Assembly (NCBI GenBank): GCA_016795325.1
Contig: JAEUHY010000045.1
Span: forward strand, 186,001-250,000
From: Planctomycetota bacterium
Lineage (GTDB): Bacteria > Planctomycetota > UBA1135 > GCA-002686595
DNA: 64,000 bases
Direction: 5' to 3'
Part shown: positions 1 to 9,392 of the stretch, in pieces
Numbering within the stretch: position 1 is the first letter of the stretch
Layout: every line of letters starts with the position of its first letter
Notes under the pieces: model-generated
The model's database searches: none
Told to the model about the DNA's origin: nothing
What the model saw: only the letters and a program-made list of their open reading frames with translations
Translations under genes and position numbers: made by a program

Positions 1-701
1 TCGAGCAATACAACGCGTTTCACGGTGGTTCGAACGGCAACGCGGAGCTGCGCGGCTTCTCTTCACTTCACAGTGCGACGATCGCCGAGACGTGGGAAGA
101 GCCGCTGCGCCAAGGCATGACCAGTGCGGGCGTCACGTACTGGAACGTCACCAACGAGGCCGACAAGAACCGCGGCCAGATCTGGGTGCGCCACGCGGCC
201 GCGCAGGCTCTCGCCGAAGGCCTCGACCCGAGCCCGAAGTCGCTCTCGCGCATCATCGCCGGCACGGCGACCAACGCGATCGTCGAGGAGTGGTGGAAGG
301 AGAAGACGTTCCCGCAGTGGTTCCGCTACGGCGGCGTGAGCTACGTCGAACGTTGGATCCCCGACCAGTTCGTCGCGGCCGGCGGCGACGCGGAGTGGAT
401 CCGCAAGTGGTCGAAGGAAAACCTCGTGCGCGTCGGCGGGCTCGACTCGCTCGACACCATCCTCGCTTGCGCGCTGAGCCTCGAAAGCGCCGACGCCTCG
501 GTCAAGTTGCTCAACGAAACCGGACTGCTCGTGCACTTCATCCTCGACGGCAAGTGCATGCCGGTCGTCGAAGCCCACGGCGCGTTGAAGCAGGCGCTCA
601 AGGACCCCAAGGAACCCAAGGCCATCAAGAACGCGTTCACCGTGCTCGAAGGTCAGCTTCGCAAGCACGAAGCCGAGTTCCGCAAGTTCGCCGGACTGTG
701 A
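1..701 (+). CDS. C-terminal part of a hypothetical protein (5' end outside window)
   Basis: The reading frame is open from the first complete codon at base 3 to a TGA at 699-701, so at least 232 residues are coded here and the true start lies upstream. I do not recognise the family with confidence. The visible part is soluble and mostly helical, with a tryptophan-rich stretch (EEWWKEKTFPQWFRYG) followed by SYVERW. That arrangement recalls the helical C-termini of secreted planctomycete peptidase-like proteins with an M1/gluzincin fold, but no HExxH zinc motif is visible in this part. The next gene starts 34 bases downstream on the same strand, so the two may be co-transcribed. Treat it as hypothetical. 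Confidence 0.7.
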   Translation, partial: EQYNAFHGGSNGNAELRGFSSLHSATIAETWEEPLRQGMTSAGVTYWNVTNEADKNRGQIWVRHAAAQALAEGLDPSPKSLSRIIAGTATNAIVEEWWKEKTFPQWFRYGGVSYVERWIPDQFVAAGGDAEWIRKWSKENLVRVGGLDSLDTILACALSLESADASVKLLNETGLLVHFILDGKCMPVVEAHGALKQALKDPKEPKAIKNAFTVLEGQLRKHEAEFRKFAGL

Positions 702-735
702 GCCGCGCGTTGTTCGCGTTCGCCAGGAACTGCTG

Positions 736-3114
736 ATGCACTTTCCGCTCCTTCTCACGCTCGCCGCCGCGCAGCAGTCGTTCGACCACGCTGCGCATCA
801 CCCGCAGTGGGCCAGCGTGTACGTGGAATGCCCCGACGTCGGCGCCGCGCTCGATGCGTACGAGCGCTCGGCCTTCGTGCGCATGACGCGCGACGAACAG
901 GTGGGCCAGGCGCTCGACAAGGTCACGGATTTCACCGGCGTTGCACCGCGCGCGATGTTCACGTCGTTGCTCGCGCCGCTCGGCGTCGGAGCCGGCCCTG
1001 ACGGCGATGCGCTGACGCAGGTGCTCGCGTCGGTTCGCACGGCGCACTCGTTCTCGCTCTCGGTTGGGATGGCGGAACAGGCGCCCGGTGAAGCGCAGCG
1101 CAGCATGGATGCGCTGCTCGGCGCGTTCGCCGAGCTCGACTCCATCGCAGCGCGCATCGAACAGCACCAACGCGAGCACGGCGCCGCGCCCTCCGCGTTG
1201 AGTGAACTCTCCCTCGACGCCGCGCTCGCGCAGGATCCGTGGGAGCGTGCGTACGTCTACTCGCGCAGCGACGACGGCGCGTTCCAGTTGCGCACCTTGG
1301 GGCGCGACGGCGCCGAAGGCGGCGTCGGCGTGGACGCGGACCTCGCGCACGACGGCAACGTCGATGCGGTGTTGATGGCGGAGATGACGCGGCGCATGGG
1401 CATGCAGCTCGTCGTGCGCATGCGCGACGAAGCGGCAGCGCAGCGTGCGCACGAGTGGATGCTCTCGCGTGCACCGCTCGCGGAAGGTGCGCCCAAGGCC
1501 CCGGAAGGTTGGTCGAGCCGCGCGTTCGAGATGCGCGTGTTCGACAGTCCGCTGTGGGTTGCGCGCTCCGGAACGCTGCTCGTCCTCGGTTCGGGCGCAA
1601 CGTCGCTCGACGAAGTTGCTCAGCGTCAGCAACGCCGCGGTCCAGGACTCGACCTCGGCGCCGCTATGAAGGACCTCGAGCAACGCGCCGGTCCGCAGCG
1701 TGGCACGCTCGTGTTGCGCGGCTGGGGCGAGCAGCTCACATTCGGCGACCTCGGCGCCGGGTCGTTCGCGGACACGCTCCGCATGTTGGAGACGCTTTCG
1801 AGCGCCGCTGGAGCATGGCGCATGCAACTCGACGGCGAGCGCTTCACCACGGACTGGCTCTCGGCGCCGACCGGCTCGGATTCTTTGCTCGCGCTGCTCG
1901 GCGCCGCGCCCGCGCCGCGCTCGGCGTTTGCGTACGTGCCCTCCGACGCGGTCGGCTTCTTCGCCGCGCACCTCGATGCGACGGCGCTGCGCGCGCGCGT
2001 CGCGCAGTTGTTCGCCGGCGCCCAAGGCGCGGATGCTGCGAGCGCGCTCGCGGAGCTCGAGAGCAAGTACGGCTTCGACCTCGAAGACGACGTGTGCGCC
2101 AACCTGAGCGGCGGCGTCGCGGGTTACTTGCTCGCGCTGAACGGCATCGGACTTCCGAACATGGGGCTCGTCGCGGAGCTCAAGGATCGCGCCGCCTTCG
2201 AGCGCGGCGTGCGCGGGCTGTTCAACGCGCTGGCCGCGCGGGAGAGCACCGAATTCACGGTGAAGGAGTCCAAGTACCGCGACGCGCCGATGTGGACGCT
2301 CAACTTCGCGGCCATGGCCGGCGACTCGCAGCTCGCGGCGTTCGCGCCCACGCCGACGCTTTCGATCGTGGGGGAGCGCGTGTTCATCACGCTGACGAGC
2401 CTGCGCGCGAAGAAGGAGATCAAGGCCGCGCTCGCCGGCGAACAGGGCGCGCACGTTGTCGCGCAAGACGCGGCGCAGTTCTCGGCCGAAGCGGGTTACG
2501 CCGGTTGGATGGACTGGGCCACGACGCTCGACTCGCTGTACACGACGGCTCGCAGCGCGGCGGCGATGTTCGGCGGCCAGCTTCCGTTGCCGATCGATGT
2601 CGGGCAGTTGATGACGGCGATGCCGGAGTCGGCGAGCGTGTTCACACGCTTCTACACGCCGACGAAGCTCAGCCTGCGCGCCCTCGACGGCCGCTACCTG
2701 ATGCGTTGGGACAGCTCGTTCGGGCCGGAGACGTGGTTGGGTTTGGTCGCGCTCGGTTTGGGCGTGAGTGTGAGCGGAGAAGCGGCCTTCGAGGCGACGG
2801 AACCCGACGCAGCTCCGGCGGATGAGCAGGACGAAGCCGCGCGGCAAGCGACCATCGATCAACTCGCCGCCGTCAGCACGCGCATCGCGGTGTTCAAGCT
2901 CGACCAAGGCCGGCTGCCGGAGTCGCTCGAGGAGCTCGCCAAGCCGACCGCGAATTATCCGCGCGGATTCCTCGAAGGGCTTGGATCCCTGCAGGACGCG
3001 TGGGGCGCTCCGCTGCTCTTCGCGCGCGCTACCGACGGAGCGTCGTACCGCCTGTGGTCCGCGGGTCCCGACGGCATCGACGGCGACGGCCAGGGCGACG
3101 ACTTGGCGCCGTGA
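736..3114 (+). CDS. Secreted protein with two type II pseudopilin G-like modules
   Basis: 792 residues with a short hydrophobic N-terminus (MHFPLLLTLAAAQ) that may be a signal peptide. The ATG has an AGGA ribosome-binding site at 725-728. Two segments look like the globular half of GspG pseudopilins: residues ~132-208, with QDPWERAYVYSR followed by a Gly/Asp-rich tail, and residues ~705-792, with QDAWGAPLLFAR, SYRLWSAGPDG and a final GDDLAP. In GspG the DPWG...Y...S.G.DG...DD pattern forms the calcium-binding loop. The ~500 residues between them are Ala/Leu-rich and unrecognised. There is no prepilin N-terminal helix, so this is not itself a pseudopilin. The stop overlaps the GTG of the next gene (GTGA at 3111-3114), which suggests translational coupling. 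Confidence 0.8.
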   Translation: MHFPLLLTLAAAQQSFDHAAHHPQWASVYVECPDVGAALDAYERSAFVRMTRDEQVGQALDKVTDFTGVAPRAMFTSLLAPLGVGAGPDGDALTQVLASVRTAHSFSLSVGMAEQAPGEAQRSMDALLGAFAELDSIAARIEQHQREHGAAPSALSELSLDAALAQDPWERAYVYSRSDDGAFQLRTLGRDGAEGGVGVDADLAHDGNVDAVLMAEMTRRMGMQLVVRMRDEAAAQRAHEWMLSRAPLAEGAPKAPEGWSSRAFEMRVFDSPLWVARSGTLLVLGSGATSLDEVAQRQQRRGPGLDLGAAMKDLEQRAGPQRGTLVLRGWGEQLTFGDLGAGSFADTLRMLETLSSAAGAWRMQLDGERFTTDWLSAPTGSDSLLALLGAAPAPRSAFAYVPSDAVGFFAAHLDATALRARVAQLFAGAQGADAASALAELESKYGFDLEDDVCANLSGGVAGYLLALNGIGLPNMGLVAELKDRAAFERGVRGLFNALAARESTEFTVKESKYRDAPMWTLNFAAMAGDSQLAAFAPTPTLSIVGERVFITLTSLRAKKEIKAALAGEQGAHVVAQDAAQFSAEAGYAGWMDWATTLDSLYTTARSAAAMFGGQLPLPIDVGQLMTAMPESASVFTRFYTPTKLSLRALDGRYLMRWDSSFGPETWLGLVALGLGVSVSGEAAFEATEPDAAPADEQDEAARQATIDQLAAVSTRIAVFKLDQGRLPESLEELAKPTANYPRGFLEGLGSLQDAWGAPLLFARATDGASYRLWSAGPDGIDGDGQGDDLAP

Positions 3115-3818
3115 CGCGCGCGCCGCAGCGTTCGCGGTTCCACCAGCTGCTCAAGCGCGTTCGCCGTGCCGTCGGCAGTTGGTCTCTGAGGGTCGGTGGG
3201 CGTCACGTCGTGCGCGGCCTGTCGCGCACGTGGCGCGCCGATGTCGTCGGACAAGAGCACCTCGACCGCGCGTGCGATGGGAGCGGTTCGCTCGTGTCGC
3301 TGTGGCACGGTCGAATGCTCGTTCCCGTCGCACTGTTCCGAGGGCGCGGAATTCACGTGCTCGTGAGTCCGAGCGAAGACGGCGATCTCTCCGAGCGCCT
3401 GTTGCAGAGCTTCGGCTACGAAGTCGTGCGCGGTTCGTCGAGCCGCGGCGGCGCGCGGGCCCTGCGAGCGCTGCTCGAGGTGTTGGACGCGGGCGGCGTG
3501 GTGGTCATCACGCCCGACGGTCCGCGTGGACCGATGCACCACGTGAACGCCGGGCTCGCCTGGATGGCGCGCGCGACCGGACGTGCGATCGTGCCGGTCG
3601 GCGTGGCGGCGGCGCCGGCCTGGCGCCTGAAGAGTTGGGATCGTTTCACGTTGCCCAAGTGGGGCGCGCGCATCGCGTTGACCTTCGCGGAGCCGATCGT
3701 GGTGGCGCGCGACGCCGATGCGGAAGCGTTGGCGCGCGCAACGGAGGCTGTGCGCGCGAGCACGATCGCGGCCGAACGCGCGAGCTATGCCCGCTTGGGC
3801 GTGGAGCCCGACCTGTGA
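3111..3818 (+). CDS. Lysophospholipid acyltransferase family protein (DUF374)
   Basis: 235 residues from a GTG that overlaps the preceding stop. DUF374 proteins are PlsC/LpxL-fold acyltransferases that transfer acyl chains to lipid acceptors at the inner membrane. Visible family features are the SLWHGRML segment with its conserved His, the SPSEDGDLSERLLQSFG stretch, the R-G-S-S-x-x-G-G pattern, and ITPDGPRGP, which is the strongly conserved DGPRGP block of the family. There is no long membrane helix, so peripheral attachment is likely. The acyl acceptor cannot be read from the sequence. It sits in a tight run with the upstream pseudopilin-like gene and the downstream DUF72 gene, both joined by 4-base overlaps. 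Confidence 0.85.
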   Translation: MTRAPQRSRFHQLLKRVRRAVGSWSLRVGGRHVVRGLSRTWRADVVGQEHLDRACDGSGSLVSLWHGRMLVPVALFRGRGIHVLVSPSEDGDLSERLLQSFGYEVVRGSSSRGGARALRALLEVLDAGGVVVITPDGPRGPMHHVNAGLAWMARATGRAIVPVGVAAAPAWRLKSWDRFTLPKWGARIALTFAEPIVVARDADAEALARATEAVRASTIAAERASYARLGVEPDL

Positions 3819-4699
3819 TCAAGGTCGGACCCGCGGGCTGGTCCTATCCCGATTGGGAGGGCGCGGTCTATCCGTCGCGCATGCCGACTGGACTGCATCC
3901 GTTGCGCTACCTGGCGCGCTACGTGGAGTGCGTCGAGGTCAACAGCACCTTCTACGCAGTTCCGTCTACCGCCGTCGTCGAGGGTTGGGTGCGCGCGTTG
4001 TTCGGCTTTCCCGACTTCCCTGTCACCGTGAAGTTGCACCGCGACTTCACGCACCGCCAGCGCGCCGACTCACGCCCCGAACTCGAGCGCGAAGCCCAGG
4101 CATTCCTCGAAGTTCTCGAGCCCTTGCGCCGCGCCGAACGGCTGCGCGCCCTGCTCGTGCAATTTCCACATTCGTTCCACTACCAGCCGCAGTCGGTGCG
4201 TTGGCTCGGCACGCTCCACGCGCTGTTCGGTGTTGCACCGCTGGTGCTCGAGGTGCGCCACAACTCGTGGTTCGAGCCGCCCGCGCTCGCGGCGGTGCGT
4301 GGACTTGGCTATTCGCTCGCGCACATCGACCTGCCTTCAGCTTGGGACCATCCGCCGGCCTGGCATCCACCCACGGGGCCGATTGGCTACTTGAGGCTGC
4401 ACGGGCGCAATCGCGCTGCGTGGTTCGATTCGAAAGCGGGACGCGACGCGAAGTACGACTATCTGTACGGCGAGCGCGAGCTCGTGGGGCTGAGCGAGCG
4501 CGCGCGCCGCATCGCCGCCGAACATGAAGAAACCTATGTGGTGACCAACAACCACTTCAGCGGGAAAGCCGTCGCCAACGCGCTCGAGCTGTTGGCGCTC
4601 CTCCGCGGTCGAGCCCCGTTGGCGCCGGCCGAACTCGTGCGAGCATTCCCGCGTCTGAAGTCCGGAACACGAATCGATGGGCAGCAAGACCTTTTCTGA
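3815..4699 (+). CDS. DUF72 domain-containing protein (YecE-like TIM barrel)
   Basis: 294 residues from a GTG overlapping the previous stop (GTGA at 3815-3818). The protein begins with VGPAGWSYPDWEG and continues with EVNSTFYAVPS, LVQFPHSFHYQPQ, EVRHNSWF and YLRLHGRN, all typical blocks of DUF72/YecE proteins, which fold as a TIM barrel. The biochemical function of the family is unknown. The C-terminal YVVTNNHFSGKAVANALEL matches the usual final block, so the gene looks complete at normal family length. A much longer open frame runs upstream, but it only shadows the two preceding genes. Confidence 0.9.
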   Translation: MIKVGPAGWSYPDWEGAVYPSRMPTGLHPLRYLARYVECVEVNSTFYAVPSTAVVEGWVRALFGFPDFPVTVKLHRDFTHRQRADSRPELEREAQAFLEVLEPLRRAERLRALLVQFPHSFHYQPQSVRWLGTLHALFGVAPLVLEVRHNSWFEPPALAAVRGLGYSLAHIDLPSAWDHPPAWHPPTGPIGYLRLHGRNRAAWFDSKAGRDAKYDYLYGERELVGLSERARRIAAEHEETYVVTNNHFSGKAVANALELLALLRGRAPLAPAELVRAFPRLKSGTRIDGQQDLF

Positions 4700-4726
4700 A
4701 GCACGCGACCTCGTTGGAATACACGC

Positions 4727-5782
4727 GTGAACGTCCGCAAGGTGCTCAAGAAGCTCGCGCTGTCGCTCGTGGCGACGCTGGGGCTGCTTGTCGTCTCCGA
4801 GCTGGTGTTGCGCGCGGCGGAGCCGGGACCGTTCACGTTCCTCGACCGATCGCCGTACCTGCCCGACGAGGCGCTGCACCACGTGCACGCCAAGAACTTC
4901 AGCGGCGCGTGGGACGGCAGCTACTACGAGACCAACTCGCGCGGCTGGCGCGGGCCGGAGTTCGAGCCCACGCTCGCGCCGGGTGAACTGCGCGTCGTGG
5001 CGCTGGGCGACTCGTGCACCTTCGGCAAGGCGGTGGAGGAGGACGCGACCTGGCCGCGGCAGCTCGAAAGCCTGCTGCGCGCCGGCCCCGAGGCGCCGCG
5101 TTCGGTGCTCGTCGCCAACCTCGGCGTCAATGGCTACTCGGGCAAGGACTACGCGCACGCCTTCTTGACGCAGGCCTTGGCGCTGCGACCGCAGATCGTG
5201 GCCATCGGCTACAACATCAACGACTTCCCCAACGTCGTGCGTCAGACCGACGCGCAGGTGTTCCACAACAAGCAGAACCTGCGCGCGATGATCTCGAGCA
5301 GCTGGCGCGAGGAGCTCGGCAAACTCGCGTTGTTCCGCGCGTTGCGGGCGCTGTACTACGACTCGAACCGCGAGCGCGACTTCGCGCGCATGGAGGAGCT
5401 CGCGACCAGCGCGGGCGACGAAGCGCACACCTCGCCGGAGCGCATGAAGCTCGAAGAAGAGCGCCTGCGTGAAGTGGTGAAGGCGTGCCGCGCGATCGAC
5501 GCGAAGGTCGTGCTGTTCCTGTTCCCGTACGAGAGCCAGGTGCACCTCGACACCTACTCCGACGGGCCGATCAAGGCCGTCGAGCAACTCGCGCGCGGCG
5601 CCCAGGTCGAGTTTCTCGACATGCTCGGTCCATTCCGCGCCGCGGCGCGCGCGAGCGATCCTCCGCGCCGACTGTTCAACCGCGGCGACCGTTATCACCC
5701 CAACGCCGAGGGTTATACAATCGTCGCGCGGGAGCTGGAGAAGTTCATCGCCGCGCGCGGCTGGGCCAAGTTGCCGGAGTGA
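4727..5782 (+). CDS. SGNH/GDSL-family hydrolase, membrane anchored
   Basis: 351 residues from a GTG. Residues ~8-28 form a hydrophobic N-terminal helix (signal anchor or uncleaved signal), so the catalytic domain should lie outside the cytoplasm. SGNH landmarks are visible: block I ALGDSCTFG with nucleophile Ser96, a Gly in ANLGVNGYSG, the Asn block GYNINDF, and the C-terminal His in RYHPNAEGY. SGNH hydrolases act as esterases or acetyl-transfer enzymes on lipids or glycans, but the substrate here is unknown. It follows the DUF72 gene by 27 bases and may be the last gene of that run. A second SGNH-type gene lies at 16217-17278 beside an acyltransferase. Confidence 0.85.
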   Translation: MNVRKVLKKLALSLVATLGLLVVSELVLRAAEPGPFTFLDRSPYLPDEALHHVHAKNFSGAWDGSYYETNSRGWRGPEFEPTLAPGELRVVALGDSCTFGKAVEEDATWPRQLESLLRAGPEAPRSVLVANLGVNGYSGKDYAHAFLTQALALRPQIVAIGYNINDFPNVVRQTDAQVFHNKQNLRAMISSSWREELGKLALFRALRALYYDSNRERDFARMEELATSAGDEAHTSPERMKLEEERLREVVKACRAIDAKVVLFLFPYESQVHLDTYSDGPIKAVEQLARGAQVEFLDMLGPFRAAARASDPPRRLFNRGDRYHPNAEGYTIVARELEKFIAARGWAKLPE

Positions 5783-5845
5783 GGCGCTGCGGCGCGCGAG
5801 CGCAAGCCGCGGACAGCGCTAGTGAGCCGGCCCTGACGCGGCGCC

Positions 5846-6148
5846 TCAAGCCTTCTCGAGCGTGGCGACCAACGGAAACCCGCGGCCGCGCGCGAGCGAG
5901 AAGACCTGTTCCACGTAGAGCTCGGCGCGCTCGAAGCTCGTGACGGCCGCGAGCGCCGAGCCGCGCTCGTGGACCTCGTAGGTGAGCTCGAGCGCCTCCT
6001 GCGGCGACTTCTTGAACAGCGTGACGAGCAACTCGATCACGAACTCGAACGTGGTGACGTCGTCGTTGTGAAGGATCACCTTCCACTGCGGCGCGAGCCC
6101 CATGCGCGTGGAGCTTGTCTGCTCGATCTGCGGAGTTTCGAGGCTCAT
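5846..6148 (-). CDS. clpS: ATP-dependent Clp protease adaptor ClpS
   Basis: 100 residues, normal ClpS length. ClpS binds the N-domain of the ClpA/ClpC unfoldase and delivers N-degron substrates. The core WKVILHNDDVTTFEFVIELL holds the conserved NDD(x)TT(x)xFV block that forms the N-degron pocket, and AYEVHE/GSALAAV-like blocks follow (here TYEVHERGSALAAV). It is transcribed away from the lipoprotein gene at 6374, with ~225 bases between the two starts for promoters. No clpA or clpC is in the window. Confidence 0.95.
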   Translation of the reverse strand: MSLETPQIEQTSSTRMGLAPQWKVILHNDDVTTFEFVIELLVTLFKKSPQEALELTYEVHERGSALAAVTSFERAELYVEQVFSLARGRGFPLVATLEKA

Positions 6149-6373
6149 CGAGTCGGTGCCTGGTGTTGGTGTCGGTGCGCGGTGTAGGGGCTCGGTGTAT
6201 GTGCGCGCGGCTCCGCATGCGTCGTCTCATCTTCGAGAAGCTGCGGCGCGCACGTCAATCGCGCTCGGCTGGCGCAACGTGTTGCAGGCAGAATCCGCGT
6301 GACGATCGCACGCGGAATCCGTGTCAGGTCGTCGAGCGTTCTCCACTTCGATTCCACCGGGAGCCCTTCCCCC

Positions 6374-9298
6374 ATGCTCACGCGTTCGCACTCCGCGCGG
6401 CTCTTCACCGCGCTGCTCAGCCTTCCCTTGTTTTTCGCCTGCGGCGAGAGCGACGAAGAAATCGCCGCGCAGAAGTCGAACGCACGTCGTGCGGCCGCCA
6501 GCGCTTGGCTCGCCGCCTGTGCCCGTCCGCTTTCGGAGTCCGCGACACCAAGCGAGCTGCAGCTCGCGATCGAAGACTTGAAACCGAAGGCGGCGCCGCC
6601 GAACCAGGCCGGCGAGGAGGTGCTCACTCGCTCGCTGGAGGAACGCACGCGGCGGGCGGAAGCGGCCCTCGAGAAGCTCGCGCTGTTGCGCAGCGCGCGA
6701 CGGAGCTTGAGCGACTCACTGCGCTGGCCGACGCCGGATTCGGGCAACGCCGAGTTGGACGCAACAGCCGTACGAAGCTGGGCGCGGGAGGTCGAAGTTG
6801 GAGCAGGCGCTGAACGGCGTCGGCCGGCGGACTTGGCGCGCGAGCTGCGTGCTGCGCACGCCGCCCTGGCCGCCGAAGCCGTGCAAGTGGAAGAGCTGCG
6901 CGCGCTCGAGCAACAGTTGACCTGCGTCGCGCCCGGCTCCGAACTCGATCGCAGCCTGTCGGACCTTGGCGCCGCGCTGTGCTCGAGCGCCGAGCGCACG
7001 GGCGTGAAGCTCGACGTGCAAGCGCGCCGCTGCGACGCGTCGCGGCTGGGGCTGCGCGACGGTTGGACGCTGATCGCAGGCGCTGCGGGGCAAGGCAAAG
7101 TCGAGGCCGCGCCGCGCGAGGCCAGCGCGCAGACAAACGGCGCGGGCGTGCGGGCCGTCGAAGCTGGGGCCGCGCTCGACTTCGCGGATGCGCTCGCTTC
7201 GCTCGCGAACACCAACGCGCCGACGTTCGTCGCGTGGGGCGCCGATCGCGCGCCGCAGGGCTTTGGGGTGCTCGAGCTGCGCAAGTCGAGCGCGGACTCG
7301 TTCTCGCAAGCGCATGTGCGCGTCGCGGCCAGCACTACGGACGGCGAGCTGGTTGTGCACGGCTTCGCGCGCGATTGGAAGGACGCGCGACCGCGCTACT
7401 TGCTCGTGCCCGGCCACGCGGCCTGGCTCGCGGTGACGGTCAAGGTGAACACCGACGCGGGTACGGAGGAGATCAAGCGCGCAGAGCTCGGCGAACAGAG
7501 CCTGGTTTTCGCCGACACCGACGCGGCGCTGCAGCGCGCGCTCGAGCGCTGTGATGTGACGAGCGCCAAGCGTTTCGCAGAACAACTCGACGCGCTCGCG
7601 CCCAACGCCGCGGCGCAGGCACGCGGCGTGCGCGAGCTGCAGAGCGCGCTTCGGTTCGAGAGCGAGAGCCGTGTGCTGCTCGAGCGCTTGGCGCCGTGCG
7701 CGACGGGTGTGGACGAGCTCCTAGGTGGGGCCGAGCGGTTGCTCGCAGGTCGCGCGACCGGCCTGTGCACGGCGGAACTCGAGGCGCGTGTGCGCGAGGT
7801 GAAAGCGGTGCAGAACACCACGCGCGAGCTAGAGCGTGTGCGCGACCAGGTGCAGAGCCTGAAGGGCAAACCTGCGCCGCGTGTGAGCGCATTGTGGGCC
7901 GTGGCGCAGGCGCTGGAGGCCGCGCGCACGGCTGGCGCGAAGTGTGAACAGCACGCGCGCATCATCGAAGACGTGGAGGGCGCGCTGATCGCTGAGGTGG
8001 GACGCATCCAGCTCGCGTCGCCCTCGCTCGCCGAGTGCGCAGAGGAGCTCGAGGCGCTGGAGCGTTGGCGCGAGGTGAGCGCGCGGCCCGAGCTCGCGAC
8101 GCACGCACAGAGCTTCGAAACCGCGCTCGCCCAGCGCGTGCGCGACGAGTTCGAGAAGGCCACTCCCGGCGAATTGCCGAACCTGCTCTCCATGCGGATC
8201 GACGAAGCTACGCAGGCAGGGCCCGCGCTGCAGCGCGTTGTCGCGGAGTGTGCGATCGACGTGCTCGCGCGCACGGCGCCGGGCGAGGCGGCGCCCGACC
8301 TCGAACGCTTGAAGTGGCTCGCGCAGCTCGACGCGGTGACGGCGAAGAAGCCCGAACTGCTCGAGGGAGCGTTGATGACGCAGCTGGGTGCGCAGTGTTC
8401 CACGTTGTCGAAGGTGGCCGGCGAGAAGAAGACGCCGGCTCTCAAGCTGACTCTGTGGGCGAACTGGTCGAAGCAGGAGCGTCTGGGTTCCGGTGGCCCG
8501 GTGCGGGAGATGGTGTGGACGGAGGTCGTGAAGCCGCTGTGGGAGGAGATCGACAATCGTCTGCAGGTTGGGTCGGCGTCGGATCTAGACACGCTGGTCA
8601 AGCAGCAGAAGGCGCTGAAGGACTTCGTGAAGTCCTTCCAAGCTGCGTCCATGGTGCAGCTCACGGGGGATGACGATGCGGGCGCTTGGGCGAGAGAGCA
8701 CGTGCGTCGCCTGGACTTGGAGAAGGCGGAGCGATGCGAGCGCATCTTTGTGCAACTGAGTGAGGCCGTTGACACGAGAAACGACCGGCTCGCTCGCAGC
8801 CTGAGCCTTAGCATCACCAAGGCGCTCGACGAAGATGATCCAGCGTCGCTCCACGCGCAGGTCCTACTAGCTGAATGCCTACTCCACGCCGCGACGAGCA
8901 AGAGTGGCTGGGAAGATGCACTCCGTACGCTCAAGGACCCGTGCAACCGCATCAAGAGTGCGAAGTTGCTCTCCGAGGTCGATCGCAAACGGCTACACGC
9001 CGAGGCGAGCTGGGTCAGGGCGCTGGCGCAGACTCGACTCACGGCGAGAACCCTCGAGAAGTTCGACAAGGAGCTGCGCGAGAACAGCGTCGAGGCCAAG
9101 CGGACGATCAACGACTGCGAGAATCAGTACGACGACAGTCGGTTGTTCGTCGGAAGCCTGCCCCAACAGGAGCGCTTCGAAGGCTACGGATCCTCTCCAC
9201 GAACCTACCGACGCAGTGACGTGATGGATCCATTCAACGAAAACGAAGCGAAGTGGCTGCGGCTGTTCGAAGACTTCAAAGGACGCAAGTCCAAGTAG
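6374..9298 (+). CDS. Large coiled-coil lipoprotein, function unknown
   Basis: 974 residues from the ATG at 6374. This start is preferred over a start 75 bases upstream because it places a clean lipoprotein signal at the N-terminus: MLTRSHSARLF, a hydrophobic stretch, then the lipobox LFFAC with Cys23. The mature protein is predicted to be lipid-anchored outside the cytoplasm. The rest is rich in Ala, Glu, Leu and Arg, with long heptad-like helical stretches (for example around residues 55-215 and 370-560), and has no enzyme motif that I recognise. A GC-rich hairpin terminator follows 17 bases after the stop. Confidence 0.75.
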   Translation: MLTRSHSARLFTALLSLPLFFACGESDEEIAAQKSNARRAAASAWLAACARPLSESATPSELQLAIEDLKPKAAPPNQAGEEVLTRSLEERTRRAEAALEKLALLRSARRSLSDSLRWPTPDSGNAELDATAVRSWAREVEVGAGAERRRPADLARELRAAHAALAAEAVQVEELRALEQQLTCVAPGSELDRSLSDLGAALCSSAERTGVKLDVQARRCDASRLGLRDGWTLIAGAAGQGKVEAAPREASAQTNGAGVRAVEAGAALDFADALASLANTNAPTFVAWGADRAPQGFGVLELRKSSADSFSQAHVRVAASTTDGELVVHGFARDWKDARPRYLLVPGHAAWLAVTVKVNTDAGTEEIKRAELGEQSLVFADTDAALQRALERCDVTSAKRFAEQLDALAPNAAAQARGVRELQSALRFESESRVLLERLAPCATGVDELLGGAERLLAGRATGLCTAELEARVREVKAVQNTTRELERVRDQVQSLKGKPAPRVSALWAVAQALEAARTAGAKCEQHARIIEDVEGALIAEVGRIQLASPSLAECAEELEALERWREVSARPELATHAQSFETALAQRVRDEFEKATPGELPNLLSMRIDEATQAGPALQRVVAECAIDVLARTAPGEAAPDLERLKWLAQLDAVTAKKPELLEGALMTQLGAQCSTLSKVAGEKKTPALKLTLWANWSKQERLGSGGPVREMVWTEVVKPLWEEIDNRLQVGSASDLDTLVKQQKALKDFVKSFQAASMVQLTGDDDAGAWAREHVRRLDLEKAERCERIFVQLSEAVDTRNDRLARSLSLSITKALDEDDPASLHAQVLLAECLLHAATSKSGWEDALRTLKDPCNRIKSAKLLSEVDRKRLHAEASWVRALAQTRLTARTLEKFDKELRENSVEAKRTINDCENQYDDSRLFVGSLPQQERFEGYGSSPRTYRRSDVMDPFNENEAKWLRLFEDFKGRKSK

Positions 9299-9314
9299 CC
9301 GCCCCCAAAACCAA

Positions 9315-9348
9315 GACGCCGCGCAGCGATCTCTCGCTGCGCGGCGTC
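9315..9348. terminator. Hairpin between convergent genes
   Basis: Perfect 15-base-pair GC-rich stem (9315-9329 with 9334-9348) and a 4-base loop, placed between the convergent lipoprotein and cystathionine beta-synthase genes. No T-run follows on the + strand, so it may act as a bidirectional or factor-assisted terminator, or as a 3' RNA stabiliser. Confidence 0.7.
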
Positions 9349-9392
9349 GTGTGCAAACTCGACTCGCGTTCAGGCCTCGATGGGCCCTGCGC

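Noticed and set aside
637..2907. Very long open frame on the minus strand
   Set aside because: It lies wholly opposite the recognised secreted protein, is Arg/Ala/Glu-rich, and has no family features. High-GC DNA often gives such antisense frames. The same applies to other long antisense frames in the window, including the one opposite the fused sigma gene.
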